This document shows positions 31,915-42,213 of a DNA stretch of 64,000 bases, in pieces (position 1 is the stretch's first letter; each line of letters starts with the position of its first letter). The stretch is from Hybos culiciformis (lineage: Eukaryota; Arthropoda; Insecta; Diptera; Hybotidae): the NCBI GenBank assembly GCA_964007475.1, contig OZ023273.1:80020598-80084597 (forward strand). The letters run 5' to 3'. The position numbers were made by a program, and so were the translations under genes. The notes below the pieces were generated by a model. It was not told the origin of the DNA. It did no database searches and saw nothing but the letters and a program-made list of their open reading frames with translations.

Positions 31915-32639
31915 GGGAGTGTATTAGAATCTCGAAAAATTAAATCTCGAAAAAAAAAAATGTTGAAAAAATAAATCTAGAAATAAACAAAAATAGAAAA
32001 AATTAATCTCGAAAAATTAAAAAAAACGTCGAACAATCTCGAAAACAGAAATCAAGATTACACCTTGGAATTTTGGTTTGTTTTACTTATTTGAAAATAA
32101 AGTAAAATATATTTTCATTTTCAATTAAAATATACATAATAACATAGGTACGTACAACAAAATATTATAAATTAATATTATACGTTATGCCTTTTCCAAA
32201 TAATTTAAGGGTGTACGGAAAGGGTTTTCTTCGATTATCGTAAACAACCTGCGTTCTTTTTTTGCATATTGAGGCCTTACTATACGATGTTCCATTCTCA
32301 ATAATTTACATTTCATTTAAATCTGCTCTTTTCGACAAAGAAATTAAATTGTAGACTCCAAGATGCGATTTTGTTGCTATGACCCGTAATCGTCGGTGCC
32401 ATGCTTCTACGCTATTTTTTTTGCGTTCTTGGCAAATTATGCTTAAGCAATTCCGTTGCGCACCGAAAATGGGACGTTGTTGTTAACTTCAAGAAGAATT
32501 TCTAATATTTTTTTGTGTCAAAGCTAAAAAATTCGTAATATTTTTTTTCGAGATTTTTTTTTCGAGTTTTTTTTTTACGATTTTTTTTTTTCGAGATTTT
32601 TGTTTTCGGGTTTTTTTTTCGATATGGTGTTACAGACCC
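31915..32639. mobile_element. Foldback element FB-B carrying a MULE transposase fragment
   Basis: AAAAAAAAC (9 bp) lies directly before and after (31906-31914, 32640-32648). Left and right arms consist of TCTCGAAAAA-type units in opposite orientation (for example AAATCTCGAAAAA at 31938; TTTTTTCGAGATTTTTTT at 32543), and the ends are GGGAGTGTATTA and, reversed, GGGTCTGTAACA. The centre encodes the end of a MULE transposase on the minus strand. Confidence 0.75.
32185..32465 (-). pseudogene. MULE transposase C-terminal fragment
   Basis: The minus strand reads QERKKNSVEAWHRRLRVI and ATKSHLGVYNLISLSKRADL. After a one-base frameshift it continues RPQYAKKERRLFTII then NPFRTPLNYLEKA and a stop. The N-S-V-E-A-W-H segment is the MULE motif that carries the third catalytic residue (Glu), and the rest follows the usual C-terminal pattern (R....ER....I.....PL.YL). 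Only about the last 90 codons remain. It lies in the centre of the foldback element, so it marks that element as MULE-derived. Confidence 0.75.
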
Positions 32640-32854
32640 AAAAAAAACATATGGGAAAAAAATAGGAGTTTATGGTTTTGTGTTCAAATCCAAATTTTTT
32701 ATTTATTTTTTTTAGATTTTTACGATAACGAAGACTTATGACGTTAACAATGTTTTAAGACAAATGAGAAGGAGTCTAAGGTAAATGTAATTCAGATCTA
32801 ATTCTTATCATATAAAATTTTCAAATACACTTCTCTTGAAATTTTATTTTTTCT

Positions 32855-33553
32855 TACTATGAGACCACTATGCGAAATGCGATTGCACATCAATATTCAG
32901 ATATTGATCTACGTTGCTGTTGGCTTCATTTTTGACAGGCGGAGAAAAAGAACGCATCGAAATGCTTTGGATTCATGAATGTGATTCGTAACAATTTACT
33001 TGAACGAAAATTTTTTTATAAATTCCGTTGTTGCCGCCATGATTATGAATGGATTTGAAGTATTAAAGAAGAAAGCGGCGCGTCAAAAATCTTTGTAAGT
33101 AATCGGATCGACACTATGATTGTTGAAGGCACTAAATTGTTATTGGATCATGTGTGCACCGTTAAGGATTTGTTATCGCCCGGAAAAAAGGAATTGTGTG
33201 ATGATTTTAATATTGCTGATGTTGCGGATAGTGACCAAAAGTCATTTGACGAAAATGAATATTCGACATCGCACACTCATCGTTATCAGAATGTGCCATC
33301 TCAAATCTGTGTTCCGTCGATAACACAAGGCCATCATCCTTCCACTTCGTAAATTGTTCCTTCGAGATCTCAAACTGAAATCGGTGTTCCGTTGACATCG
33401 CAAGACCATCATTCTCGCAATTTTCCTTTGACATCGTAAACTGATTGTTCACGCAATAATCGTAATCGTGGCCGAAATAATCGTGTTTGCAATAATCGTG
33501 GTAGCAATAATCGTAATGTGCCACTTGCAAATAGTGTTGCACCGTCTCGTTAG
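32855..33553 (+). pseudogene. MULE-family relic, second copy
   Basis: ACCACTATGCGAAATGCGAT then GCACATCAATATTCAGATAT encode the D2 region (TTMRNAIAHQYSDIDLRCCW). Then GEKKNASKCFGFMNVIRNN and, after a deletion of about 200 bases compared with the 23.1-kb copy, SGASKI, VEGTKLLLDHVCTVKDLLSP and KKELCDDFNIADVADSDQKS in mixed frames. A C-terminal Arg/Asn repeat (NRNRGRNNRVCNNRGSNN) follows. It is a second, independently decayed copy. Confidence 0.7.
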
Positions 33554-33797
33554 GGCTTCTCAACCGGGATCCCGTTCTCCCGGATTCTCTGTTGTAAAAT
33601 TGAGTGCCGTAATCTCGGGATTTCAACAAAAAATCTAAAATATTCATCTCAATAATTTAACCCTATCACTTAATACATTATTTTGAACCAGTAGTGCGTA
33701 CACTAAAAATTTTATATCTTAATTTACCAAATTTATTTAATATCTCAGTTGCAATAATTAATAAATGAAAATGTAAAATAATTCCTTCTTTCCTCTG
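33554..33797. other. Left-end fragment of the TAGGG element, then intergenic
   Basis: TAGGGCTTCTCAACCGGGAT (from 33550) and the next about 70 bases match 31105-31200; the rest of the element is missing. Confidence 0.55.
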
Positions 33798-33801
33798 TTA
33801 A

Positions 33802-34244
33802 GCTATGGTTTCCTAGGAAAACGGTGCCGTTATATAGCGGCCGTTATATAGCGGCCGTAATATAGCGTTGGGTGACGTAGAAAAAACGTTGGCTATATAA
33901 TTTATATATAATGGTTTCCTAGAGAACGTTGGTGATGAACGTAACGTAATATAGCGATGCCGTTATTTCATGTCGGCCGTAAAATTACGGTGATAATATT
34001 CATACAACGTTTTTTTACGGTGACGGTGAGTTTAAAAAAAAAATGAATACAAAAAATTTAAATTTAAATTGGAAAATCGAAGATGACGAAGTTTTAATTG
34101 AATATTACGGCCGCTATATTACGGCAACGCTTTTTTAAGAAACCGTATATGATTGCCGTTTTAACGGCCGTTATATTACGTCCAATGTTCAACGTAATAT
34201 TACGGCCGCTATTTTACGGCACCGTTTTCCTAGAAAACCATAGC
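33802..34244. mobile_element. MITE with long inverted ends at TTAA
   Basis: GCTATGGTTTCCTAGGAAAA then CGGTGCCGTTATATAGCGGC at the left pairs with the right end (GCCGCTATTTTACGGCACCG then TTTTCCTAGAAAACCATAGC). TTAA flanks both sides. Inside, CGGCCGTTATATAGC units are repeated. TTAA targets fit piggyBac-like transposition, but since TTAA is palindromic it could be part of the ends. Confidence 0.7.
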
Positions 34245-34248
34245 TTAA

Positions 34249-35102
34249 GAAAAGTTTGAATTAAAAAAAAAATACTTTAAATGTTTTAACATATTCAAAA
34301 AAATTTCACTAAATAAAACTAGCCAGCCAGTTTTTTTTTTTTTTTTTGTTAAATTCAAATTTAATTCTGGAGACGTTTCTGACAACGATGTTTTATTTCT
34401 GTGTTGACATTTACGTACGTGATCTTTTATTTTTACCCTTTTTTCTTTTTTTCTATTATAAATAATACAAATAGAGCATGAACAATATTTGAAATTTGCT
34501 TTTATTTATTTTAATTTTATTTATTTTAATTTTTTTTTTTTTATTTTTATTTTTTTTTTATTTCTTTACCAAATAATAAAATTATAAAATTTATTATTTG
34601 ATCTTATTACTTATTAATTGATTTATTTCATATATTTTTCAATGTTGATAATTTTATTTTATTTTTTTTTTATTTAATTCTTTGCAAAAATGTTATCTGG
34701 TATTTAATTGGAAAAACACACCGGAAAAAAAATGTATAGTAAGATTGATAAAAAAAGTTTTGTCGAGTGTTTACAGAACAACTTTGTTAATTCTATTAAA
34801 TTATGTTAAGATGATTAAAAAAAGTCAACCTAAAAAAAAAATTTTATACGATTGACAATTTTGTATTATTTAATCGACAACAAAAATTTTTGATAATCCA
34901 ACAAATATATTCATTAATTATAAAAAAAAAATTCTGTTACCACTATAAAACCAGTTTGCCAACCATAGTTTAATTAACAAAAACATTTCGTTGACTAGCA
35001 AAAAAAAAAAAAACAAATTATGCTGTCAATTTGCCCTCCAAAATCGCCAACATACCACCACTCAGAAAATGTGTATACCAAAATTATATTTTCTATTTAA
35101 AT
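34249..35102. other. A/T-rich intergenic, nothing recognised
   Basis: Long A and T runs; no coding pattern. Confidence 0.5.
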
Positions 35103-35106
35103 ACTT

Positions 35107-35340
35107 TGTAGTGCCCCCTTATTATTATATACATATTATTATATATTTAAGATTATATACTCTCTTTATTTTATTCGTTAAGTTATCTTAGTATTAGTTA
35201 ATAAGAAAGTATAAGACATGTCTACGTACTTAGTTTTAAGTTTAGTTTTACATCAACGCTTGAAGAATAAACATTATTAAGTTTAAAATTAAAACAAGTC
35301 TCATTCTTTTTTTATTCAAAGATACCCTAGAGGTATCACA
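35107..35340 (+). repeat. 5' LTR
   Basis: TGTAGTGCCCC to GAGGTATCACA, 234 bp. It differs at four positions from the 3' LTR (1.7%). AATAAA (near 35268) is a possible polyadenylation signal. Confidence 0.95.
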
Positions 35341-35357
35341 TGGCGACCGTGACAGCT
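35341..35357 (+). other. Primer binding site, tRNA-Arg type
   Basis: TGGCGACCGTGACAGCT directly follows the LTR; this is the site class used by 412 and mdg1. Confidence 0.85.
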
Positions 35358-36551
35358 GCCTTAGGCAGGCTGAAATTTTTTTTCCAAAAGAAATAATAAA
35401 TAAAAAAAAATAATTTATAAGAAATTTATAAGAAATTTTATAAAAATTTTATAAGAAAAAAAAAAAAGTGAAATTCAAAAGTGTAATACAAAAGACAAAA
35501 AATTCACAAAAGACAAAAAACTCAAAAACAATGAAAAAAAAAATTTTTTTTTAAATGGGTGGACATTTTTATTTAAGTTTAAAAATCTTTTTCATTTGTA
35601 ATTTTTAAATTAAAGTTTTTTTTTAATAAAATTATATTTTAAAATTTCAAAAAAAAAAAAAAATTAATTTTCAAAAAAAAAATAAAACAACAATAAAAAT
35701 TATTAAAATTTAAAAATTTTTATAAATGGAAATGCCTCAATTCACTGGAAAAAATCCCAGACATGAAAAAAAAAATTAATTATTTTTAAAAATAAACTTA
35801 CCTTTACCTATCTTAAGATTACCTAGAAAAATTAATTATCATCCTAAAAATTTTTTTTTTTCGCAAAAAAAAAAAAAAAGATCAAATTATCATTAAATTA
35901 ACTGTGAAACACCTTTGTAATAATTCAAAGACATTAGTTTAAATTTACAGTCATTTTAAAGACAAAAAGAAATAAAATATATATAACATAAAAATAAGGT
36001 TTGAAAACCACTGGAAAATATATATAATGAATTTTTAAAATGAAAAAAAAAAAAGAGAGAAAAAAAAAATTATTGTGAATTCGTTCAATCCTCTCTAATA
36101 ATAAAGAAAAAAAAATATTATAGAGAAAAAAAAAAAAAAATTTTTTTTTGGTACATTTTCAAAATAAAATAAAACTTTTTTTAAAATAAACCTAAATTTT
36201 CTTTACATTAATTTTCAAAAAAAAAAAAAAACCAATACCTACTAAAGTTCAAAAAGCGAATCGAAAATTGGAATGGTTTTTTTTTCGAACTCCTATAAAA
36301 AAAAAAGTAAATAACAAAAACAATTTAAATAATTTTAAAAGAAAAGAAAAAAAAATATAGATGAATTTTTAAATACATAAAATTTACAACATCATCTGTT
36401 ATACGAGCAGCAGCAACGACAACAGCAGCAGCAGCTAAGAAAATTCAATCATCAACAGCAGCAGCAAAGCTGTCAACTTGAAGCAGCAGCAAAATCAACA
36501 ACGAGTACTTCATTAAATTAATAATTTTTTTTTATACAAACAAATTTTTTT
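35358..36551 (+). other. Element leader, A-rich, no gene
   Basis: Very A-rich with AGCAGCAGC/CAACAG trinucleotide patches at 36408-36490. No coding pattern. Confidence 0.6.
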
Positions 36552-36703
36552 ATTATGTAAAAAAGGAAAGTTAATTAAAACAAAAAAAATTTTTTTTATT
36601 TATTTCTTTATTTTTTATTTATAATCCTTTTTATTATGTTTTTAAATTTTTATTTAATTATAATTCTACTTTTAAATATATAAAAAAATTGTTTTTTAAT
36701 TTT

Positions 36704-36740
36704 CGCCTACTAGTTTCGAGGTTTTACCTCATCGACTGGG
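36704..36740 (-). ncRNA. Hammerhead-like motif, left arm
   Basis: The minus strand reads GTCGATGAGG-TAAAA-CCTCGAAACTAG: a GAGG/CCTC stem between GTCGAT and GAAAC. The core departs from CUGAUGA...GAAA, so it is a hammerhead-like relic or variant. Confidence 0.4.
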
Positions 36741-37133
36741 CATTTCCTACTGAACATACAACAAAATATTTAAATTTATCTCTAATTAAATCTCTCATAA
36801 AATTATAAAACAACCTAAAATATCTAGTATAAGAATTTACAATATATATTCTACATTTTTTCCTATGAGCGAAAAAGCGGCAAAACAACAAGTACAATAA
36901 CAATTAACACATATCAAATAGATAAGACAGAATTGAGAAATGGAAAATAATATCACTTATTTATGAGTGTATAAACTACACTGTCAAATATAAAGAGCGA
37001 ATAAATAAATAGAAATCAATAAATAAAAGACTATAAAACAAAATTAATAAATAGAAATAAAATTAAGATATAACAGCTGTAAATGAAAACGGCATTTTCC
37101 ATTTCTCATCTCATAATCATATCTAAACATTTT

Positions 37134-38120
37134 TTAAAGAGGACTGTTGTTACATAAGTCAATTTGGTGATTCATGAGATTAAGATTATTATTTTTGGCT
37201 CTTTTTATTTCTAATATTTCCAATTTATCTAATATTCTATTATCGTTAGAGTTATGTAAAAGTACAGGTAAACCTTCATTAATATTGTGTTTATTTTTTA
37301 TTATATGCTGTGCTATTGCTGATTCCGGGTTTGGTTTAAAAGAAGCTTTTAAGTGTTCTGTTAGTCTGGTTTTTAGTTTACGTTTAGTTCTCCCTATGTA
37401 GCAAGCATCACAGTCTTTACAACTTATTTTGTAAACACCGGATTTGTCAAATATGTCAATTTTGGGCTTTATTTTGTTATTGACTAACAGATTCTTTATA
37501 GTGTAATTGTTATAGAAAGCTGTGTTTTTTTGTCTAGAGTTGATAATGTATTTAAATTTGTTAGAAATGTTTTTAAAGAAAGGAATTCTGACCCAATTAA
37601 AATTATCCGAGTTTGAATTCATCGGAAAAATAATATTTGTTGCTAATTTTCTTTTTTTGTTATATAACAGTTTGTAAATCATTTTAGATTGATACCCGTT
37701 ATTATGTGCAATATTAATGATTGTACGGAGTTCTTTCTCGAAAAATTGAGGTGTTAAAGGTACATATAGTAAACGGTCGATCATTGAATGAAATGCGGAT
37801 AATTTTACAGACCAGGGATGACTAGAAAGATAGGGTATCACATTGTCCGTATAAGTATCTTTTCTAAAAATGTCAAATTCAAGTTTATTTCTATTTATGG
37901 TTATTTTTAGGTCAAGAAAATTAATTTTATTTATTCCTTTTTCAACTGTGAATTGAATATTGTTATGAATTTTGTTTAATGTGTTTTCAAGAAAATCGTC
38001 TAACTCTTCTAAAGAACCCGTCCAAATACATAATATGTCGTCTACGTAACGTGTCCAAGTGAAAATATTTCTTAAAGTGTGTTCATTCAAATTGAATAAA
38101 TCATGCTCAAAATGGTCCAT
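37134..38120 (-). CDS. Penelope-like RT-GIY-YIG protein, 5'-truncated
   Basis: This 328-residue frame is the C-terminal part of a Penelope-like polyprotein. Residues 24-33 (RYVDDILCIW) are the RT motif C with catalytic YVDD (25-28). Residues 60-90 hold the NFLDLKI element found after it. A GIY-YIG endonuclease begins at 228 (GVYKISC, then YIGRTKRKLKTRLTEH at 241) with the Cys cluster C234, C237, C240 typical of this group. RT motifs before FMDHFEH are missing because the frame starts 12 bases from the inverted arm. Internally it is uninterrupted, which suggests recent insertion. Confidence 0.9.
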   Translation of the reverse strand: MDHFEHDLFNLNEHTLRNIFTWTRYVDDILCIWTGSLEELDDFLENTLNKIHNNIQFTVEKGINKINFLDLKITINRNKLEFDIFRKDTYTDNVIPYLSSHPWSVKLSAFHSMIDRLLYVPLTPQFFEKELRTIINIAHNNGYQSKMIYKLLYNKKRKLATNIIFPMNSNSDNFNWVRIPFFKNISNKFKYIINSRQKNTAFYNNYTIKNLLVNNKIKPKIDIFDKSGVYKISCKDCDACYIGRTKRKLKTRLTEHLKASFKPNPESAIAQHIIKNKHNINEGLPVLLHNSNDNRILDKLEILEIKRAKNNNLNLMNHQIDLCNNSPL

Positions 38121-38591
38121 AAAAAATTCCTCTCATGAATCACCAAATTGACTTATGTAACAACAGTCCTCTGTTAAATTATTTAAGCAAAATTTAAAAA
38201 ATGTTTAGATATGATTATGAGATGAGAAATGGAAAATGCCGTTTTCATTTACAGCTGTTATATCTTAATTTGATTTCTATTTATTAATTTTGTTTTATAG
38301 TCTTTTATTTATTGATTTCTATTTATTTATTCGCTCTTTATATTTGACAAGTGTAGTTTATACACTCATAAATAAGTGATATTATTTTCCATTTCTCAAT
38401 TCTGTCTTATCTATTTGATATGTGTTAATTGTTATTGTACTTGTTGTTTTGCCGCTTTTTCGCTCATAGGAAAAAATGTAGAATATATATTGTAAATTCT
38501 TATAGTAGATATTTTAGGTTGTTTTATAATTTTATGAGAGATTTAATTAGAGATAAATTTAAATATTTTGTTGTATGTTCAGTAGCAAATG

Positions 38592-38628
38592 CCCAGTCGA
38601 TGAGGTAAAACCTCGAAACTAGTAGGCG
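38592..38628 (+). ncRNA. Hammerhead-like motif, right arm
   Basis: Plus-strand version of the motif at 36704-36740, with the same stem; repeated at 42335-42371 in duplication copy B. Confidence 0.4.
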
Positions 38629-38778
38629 AAAATTAAAAAACAATTTTTTTATATATTTAAAAGTAGAATTACAATTAAATAAAAATTTAAAAACATAATA
38701 AAAAGGATTATAAATAAAAAATAAGGAAATAAATAAAAAAATTTTTTTGTGTTAATTAACTTTCCTTTTTTACATAAT

Positions 38779-39468
38779 ATGTTAAAATTCTACCAAGAAT
38801 TATCCGAGGAGTCTGTCAAATTTTAAATATAAATAAGAAAAAAAAAAAAAACAAAAATTTTCCCAATAGAAATAATGTAGATCCAAATTGTTACATAAAC
38901 AATTCTAAATTTTTCAAAAAAAAAAAATTATTAAAAAATTTTTTCAATGTTAATTTCTAAATCAAACTTTTTCAAATTTTAATAATTGGATGTACACTGT
39001 TTCGAATATTTTTACAAAAAAAAAAATTGTCCTATATTATTCTACAATTACTAAAAATTAAAAATTAAATACTAAATATTAAATATAAATATATTAAATA
39101 TAAAAAAAAAAAAAAAACTATAAATTAAAAATAAATATTATATAATTAAAAATTACATAATTTAACATAATTTACTTTGAACTTATTATTACACATAAAT
39201 ATTACATCATTTATTTTGAATTAAAATTTTTTTTTAAAAATAAATTTATAATAATATCTCTTATTATTACTCATTATTACTTATTATTACTTATTATTAC
39301 ATGTTATTACTTTTTACATGTTACTACAAGATTTTAATTTTGATTTAAACTTGCATAATTAAAAATGGTTTAACATAATTTTTATTTTATTTTTATTTTA
39401 TTTGGCATCTTTATTTTCTCTGGAAGTGATTCATATTCCAATAATAACCGGATCTAATTTTGCATATA
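38779..39468 (+). other. Element leader continued, no gene
   Basis: A/T-rich, with ATTATTACTTATT microrepeats near 39255-39310. Duplicated at 42522-43211. Confidence 0.55.
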
Positions 39469-39745
39469 CAACATAAGGTAACCACTCCTCAAATTTATAG
39501 GGACTTTCAACATAAGGCAACCAATCCTCAAATTTTTTTTAGAGAACTTCAATATAAGGTAACAACTCCTCAAATTTTTTTTAGAGAACTTCAATATAAG
39601 GTAACCATTCCTCATTTATTTTAAGGGGACTACAATATAAGGTAACCATTCCTCAATTATTTTAATAGGACTACAATATAAGGTAACCATTCCTAAATTA
39701 TTTTAATATTTCAATACAAGGTATCCACTCCGCAAATATTTTAAT
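39469..39745 (+). repeat. Tandem repeat upstream of gag (about 44-bp unit)
   Basis: ATAAGGTAACCATTCCTCAA-type units occur about seven times just before the gag ATG and again at 43212-43488. They could form part of the packaging or translation leader; function is not shown. Confidence 0.8.
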
Positions 39746-39762
39746 TTCGTAAAATTTTTTTT

Positions 39763-40988
39763 ATGGATGAAGCTTGCAACGAAATTCTAACAGCTAAAGA
39801 TATTTTTCGTAAAGCTTACAAACGCATTCAGAAAAACCTTAAACCGAAAAATTTAGAAACATTACAAGCAATTAAATTAAATATTGAAGATACATATAAC
39901 ATCTACGTAAATACAGTTCTTCAAGCTTGTATTACATTTGAAGAACAACATCATCATATTTTAGCTAAAGATCGTCAGTATTGTTACGATAAGTTACAAG
40001 AGAGCTTTAAACTATTAAAGTGCGCAGATCTAATTCCAAAAGACATTCTATTACCGATCAAAATAAATCAAATCGAAAAAGAACAAAATATAATGGAATC
40101 AGATAGTTCTGAAGAAAACTTTGACGATACTGTGACGATGGCTCTTTCTACTCCTGAATTTTTACGTATAGCTAGTTCACAAATAAATAGAAATTATAGT
40201 GGTGATCCACTATCACTTAAATCTTTTATCGAATCAATAAATTTGTTAGACACACTAGCAGAGACACAAGACTAAAAAAATTTATTAGATCGATTTATTT
40301 TATCAAAGCTTGACGGAACAGCTCGCGAAGCTGTAGCCAATGATTCTAATACGGTAGAACTTATTAAACAATATCTTAATAATTCGATTAAACCAGAAAG
40401 TTCTAAAATTATAGAAGGAAAAATAAAAGCTTTGAGAACGGATAGGAACTCTTTACAAAATTTTTCAGAAAAAGCTAAGGTATTCCAACACAAAAAGCTA
40501 AAGAGATTTGTATTGAAAAAACAGTCGAAATGTGCAGAAATAATGCAAGATCTGATCTGACCAAAGCTGTTTTGTCATCGACCCAATTCCAAGACCCTAA
40601 AGAAGTAGTATCAAAATTTTTAATAGGAATAGATTTACAATCGCAAGAAAAACAGGTTCTGTCATTCAGAACAAACAATAATAATAATTCACTTAGAATT
40701 TCTTATGGAAATCGTTCTAATCACAATTTTCGTGCAAATTATAAAAGGGGAAATTTTAGACACCAAAATCAACGATTTGTAAATAATAATTTTCAAAACA
40801 ATAATCGTAATAATTGGAACAATAATCGAAGTAATTTTAATAATAATCGAGGTAACTATAATAATAATCGTGGCAACTTTAATAATAATCGTGGTAATAG
40901 AGGAAATATAAATAGAAATTTTAACCAAAATAATTATGTACGATACGCGGGAAACGACCAGGCCCCCCAAAACGGCAAGGGGGAATAA
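39763..40988 (+). pseudogene. gag: 412-like gag, copy A
   Basis: Starts ATGGATGAAGCTTGC and encodes an all-helical Gag (IQKNLKPKNLETLQAIKLNI; SLKSFIESINLLDTLAETQD). A TAA at 40273-40275 stands where Glu is likely; the same frame continues LLDRFILSKLDGTAREAV. A frameshift near 40490 then moves it into the frame of EMCRNNARSDLTKAVLSS. The C-terminus is an Asn/Arg/Gly-rich nucleic-acid-binding region (NNNRGNYNNNRGNFNN) instead of zinc knuckles, as usual for 412. Both lesions also occur in copy B, so they predate the duplication. Confidence 0.85.
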
Positions 40989-42213
40989 GATCAAATGCGT
41001 TTACATCAAAATTAAATAACAACGCTAACTTTAATACACATTACATTTATCCTAGTACACAATTTAATACTAACTATCCTTCAAATTCGAATAAAACAAA
41101 ATTTTTTTATAATTCTAATTTAAGACCAAATGCTAAGCTAAATACAAATTTTTCAAAAGAAAATAAAAATTTTCCTAATTCTTATCCAAATTTAAATACA
41201 AAATCTAAATTAAGTGCAAAAAATGTCTTTAACGTAAATCCAAATTTCTCTGATTTCATTATTGTAAATTCTAAATTAAATTTTCAAGGCTCAACATTTT
41301 TAAATGATACTGAAGCAGATATTTCGCTAATAAAAATTTCATCAATCGATTCAAATTTTAACTTAAAAAATAATTTAAATTCTAACAATATTATAAGCAT
41401 TTTGGGAATTACGCAAAATTCTATAAAAAGTTTAGGTACAATCAACGTCAACTTTCATTTTAAACATCAAATTCTATCTTGTTTGCTACATGTAGTTCCA
41501 GACGAATTTAATATTCCTTCGGATGGTATTTTAGGCAAAGACTTTCTCAAATTTTATAAGTGTCAAATAAATTATGATTCTATGCAATTAATACTCAACA
41601 ATAATTCTTATTCTTTTTCATTTCCAATTTTAGAAAACCCTAGTGAAAATTCAATTGTTTTACCTTCTAGATGTGAAGTCATGCGTACTTTTATTCTTCC
41701 AAATGATTCTCCTTGTGTAGTGCTTGATCAAGAAATCGCACCTGATATTTTCATTCCACGTACGATAGTTTCTTCAAAAACTCCTTTAATTAAAGTTTTA
41801 AATTTATCAGATAAAATTCGAATAATTCCTAAAAACACTTCACTTAAATCAGAACCTCTTTCAAATTTTAACATCCTAAGAATTGACACAAATAAAAATC
41901 AAAATAGAACAAAAGAATTGCTTCAAATAATATCTAAAAATACCAAACCGCAATACCAAGAAAAATTATTAAATCTGTGTGAACAATATAGTAACATTTT
42001 CCATATGAAAGATGATAAAATGACAACAAATAACTTCTATACACAAAATTTAAGAATAGATAACAATACTCCGGTATATGTGAAGAATTATAGACTTCCA
42101 TATTCCCAAAAACAGGAAATCGACGATCAAGTTAACAAATTGTTAAAAAATGATCTTATTGAATCAAGCCAATCTAATTTTAACAGCCCTATCATTTTAG
42201 TGCCTAAGAAAGG
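40938..42213 (+). pseudogene. pol: 412-like pol start, copy A (protease and first RT codons)
   Basis: Pol lies in the -1 frame relative to gag, overlapping its end around a G5 run (40979-40983), which fits programmed -1 frameshifting. An Asn-rich linker leads to FLNDTEADISLIKI at 41297, where the retropepsin D-T-G is D-T-E (codons 41306-41314). The typical GILGKDFLKFY follows, then the RT N-terminus up to ILVPKKG, where the duplication junction cuts it and adds an unrelated KNVEYIL tail. Confidence 0.85.

Larger units (their letters stand above)
36552..38778 (-). mobile_element. Penelope-like element with inverted terminal arms
   Basis: A truncated Penelope-like coding region (37134-38120) is bracketed by about 630-bp inverted arms (36552-37178 and 38132-38778). 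The right arm is an inverted copy of the element's own 3' end, including its last codons (LMNHQIDLCNNSPL). Both arms contain a hammerhead-like motif. Such inverted pseudo-LTR arrangements are known for Penelope-like elements. It lies in the leader of the Gypsy element. Confidence 0.8.
38471..42213 (+). repeat. 3743-bp tandem duplication, copy A
   Basis: It equals 42214-45956 except for a handful of single-base changes (for example G to T at 41687/45430). The junction lies after AGG (42211-42213), which also precedes both outer edges, so the event used 3 bp of microhomology. It spans part of the Penelope right arm, the leader, gag, protease and the first RT codons. Confidence 0.95.

Noticed and set aside
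33207..33647. 146-residue minus-strand frame with His/Tyr/Asp repeats
   Set aside because: It is the reverse of the Arg/Asn-rich MULE C-terminus on the plus strand, which has the family match.
34140..34250. The CCGTTATATTACG repeats as a regulatory palindrome
   Set aside because: Explained by the inverted ends of the MITE at 33802-34244.
40689..40994. Minus-strand Ile-rich frame (also at 44432-44737)
   Set aside because: Antisense of the Asn/Arg/Gly repeat of gag; the identical second copy reflects the tandem duplication.
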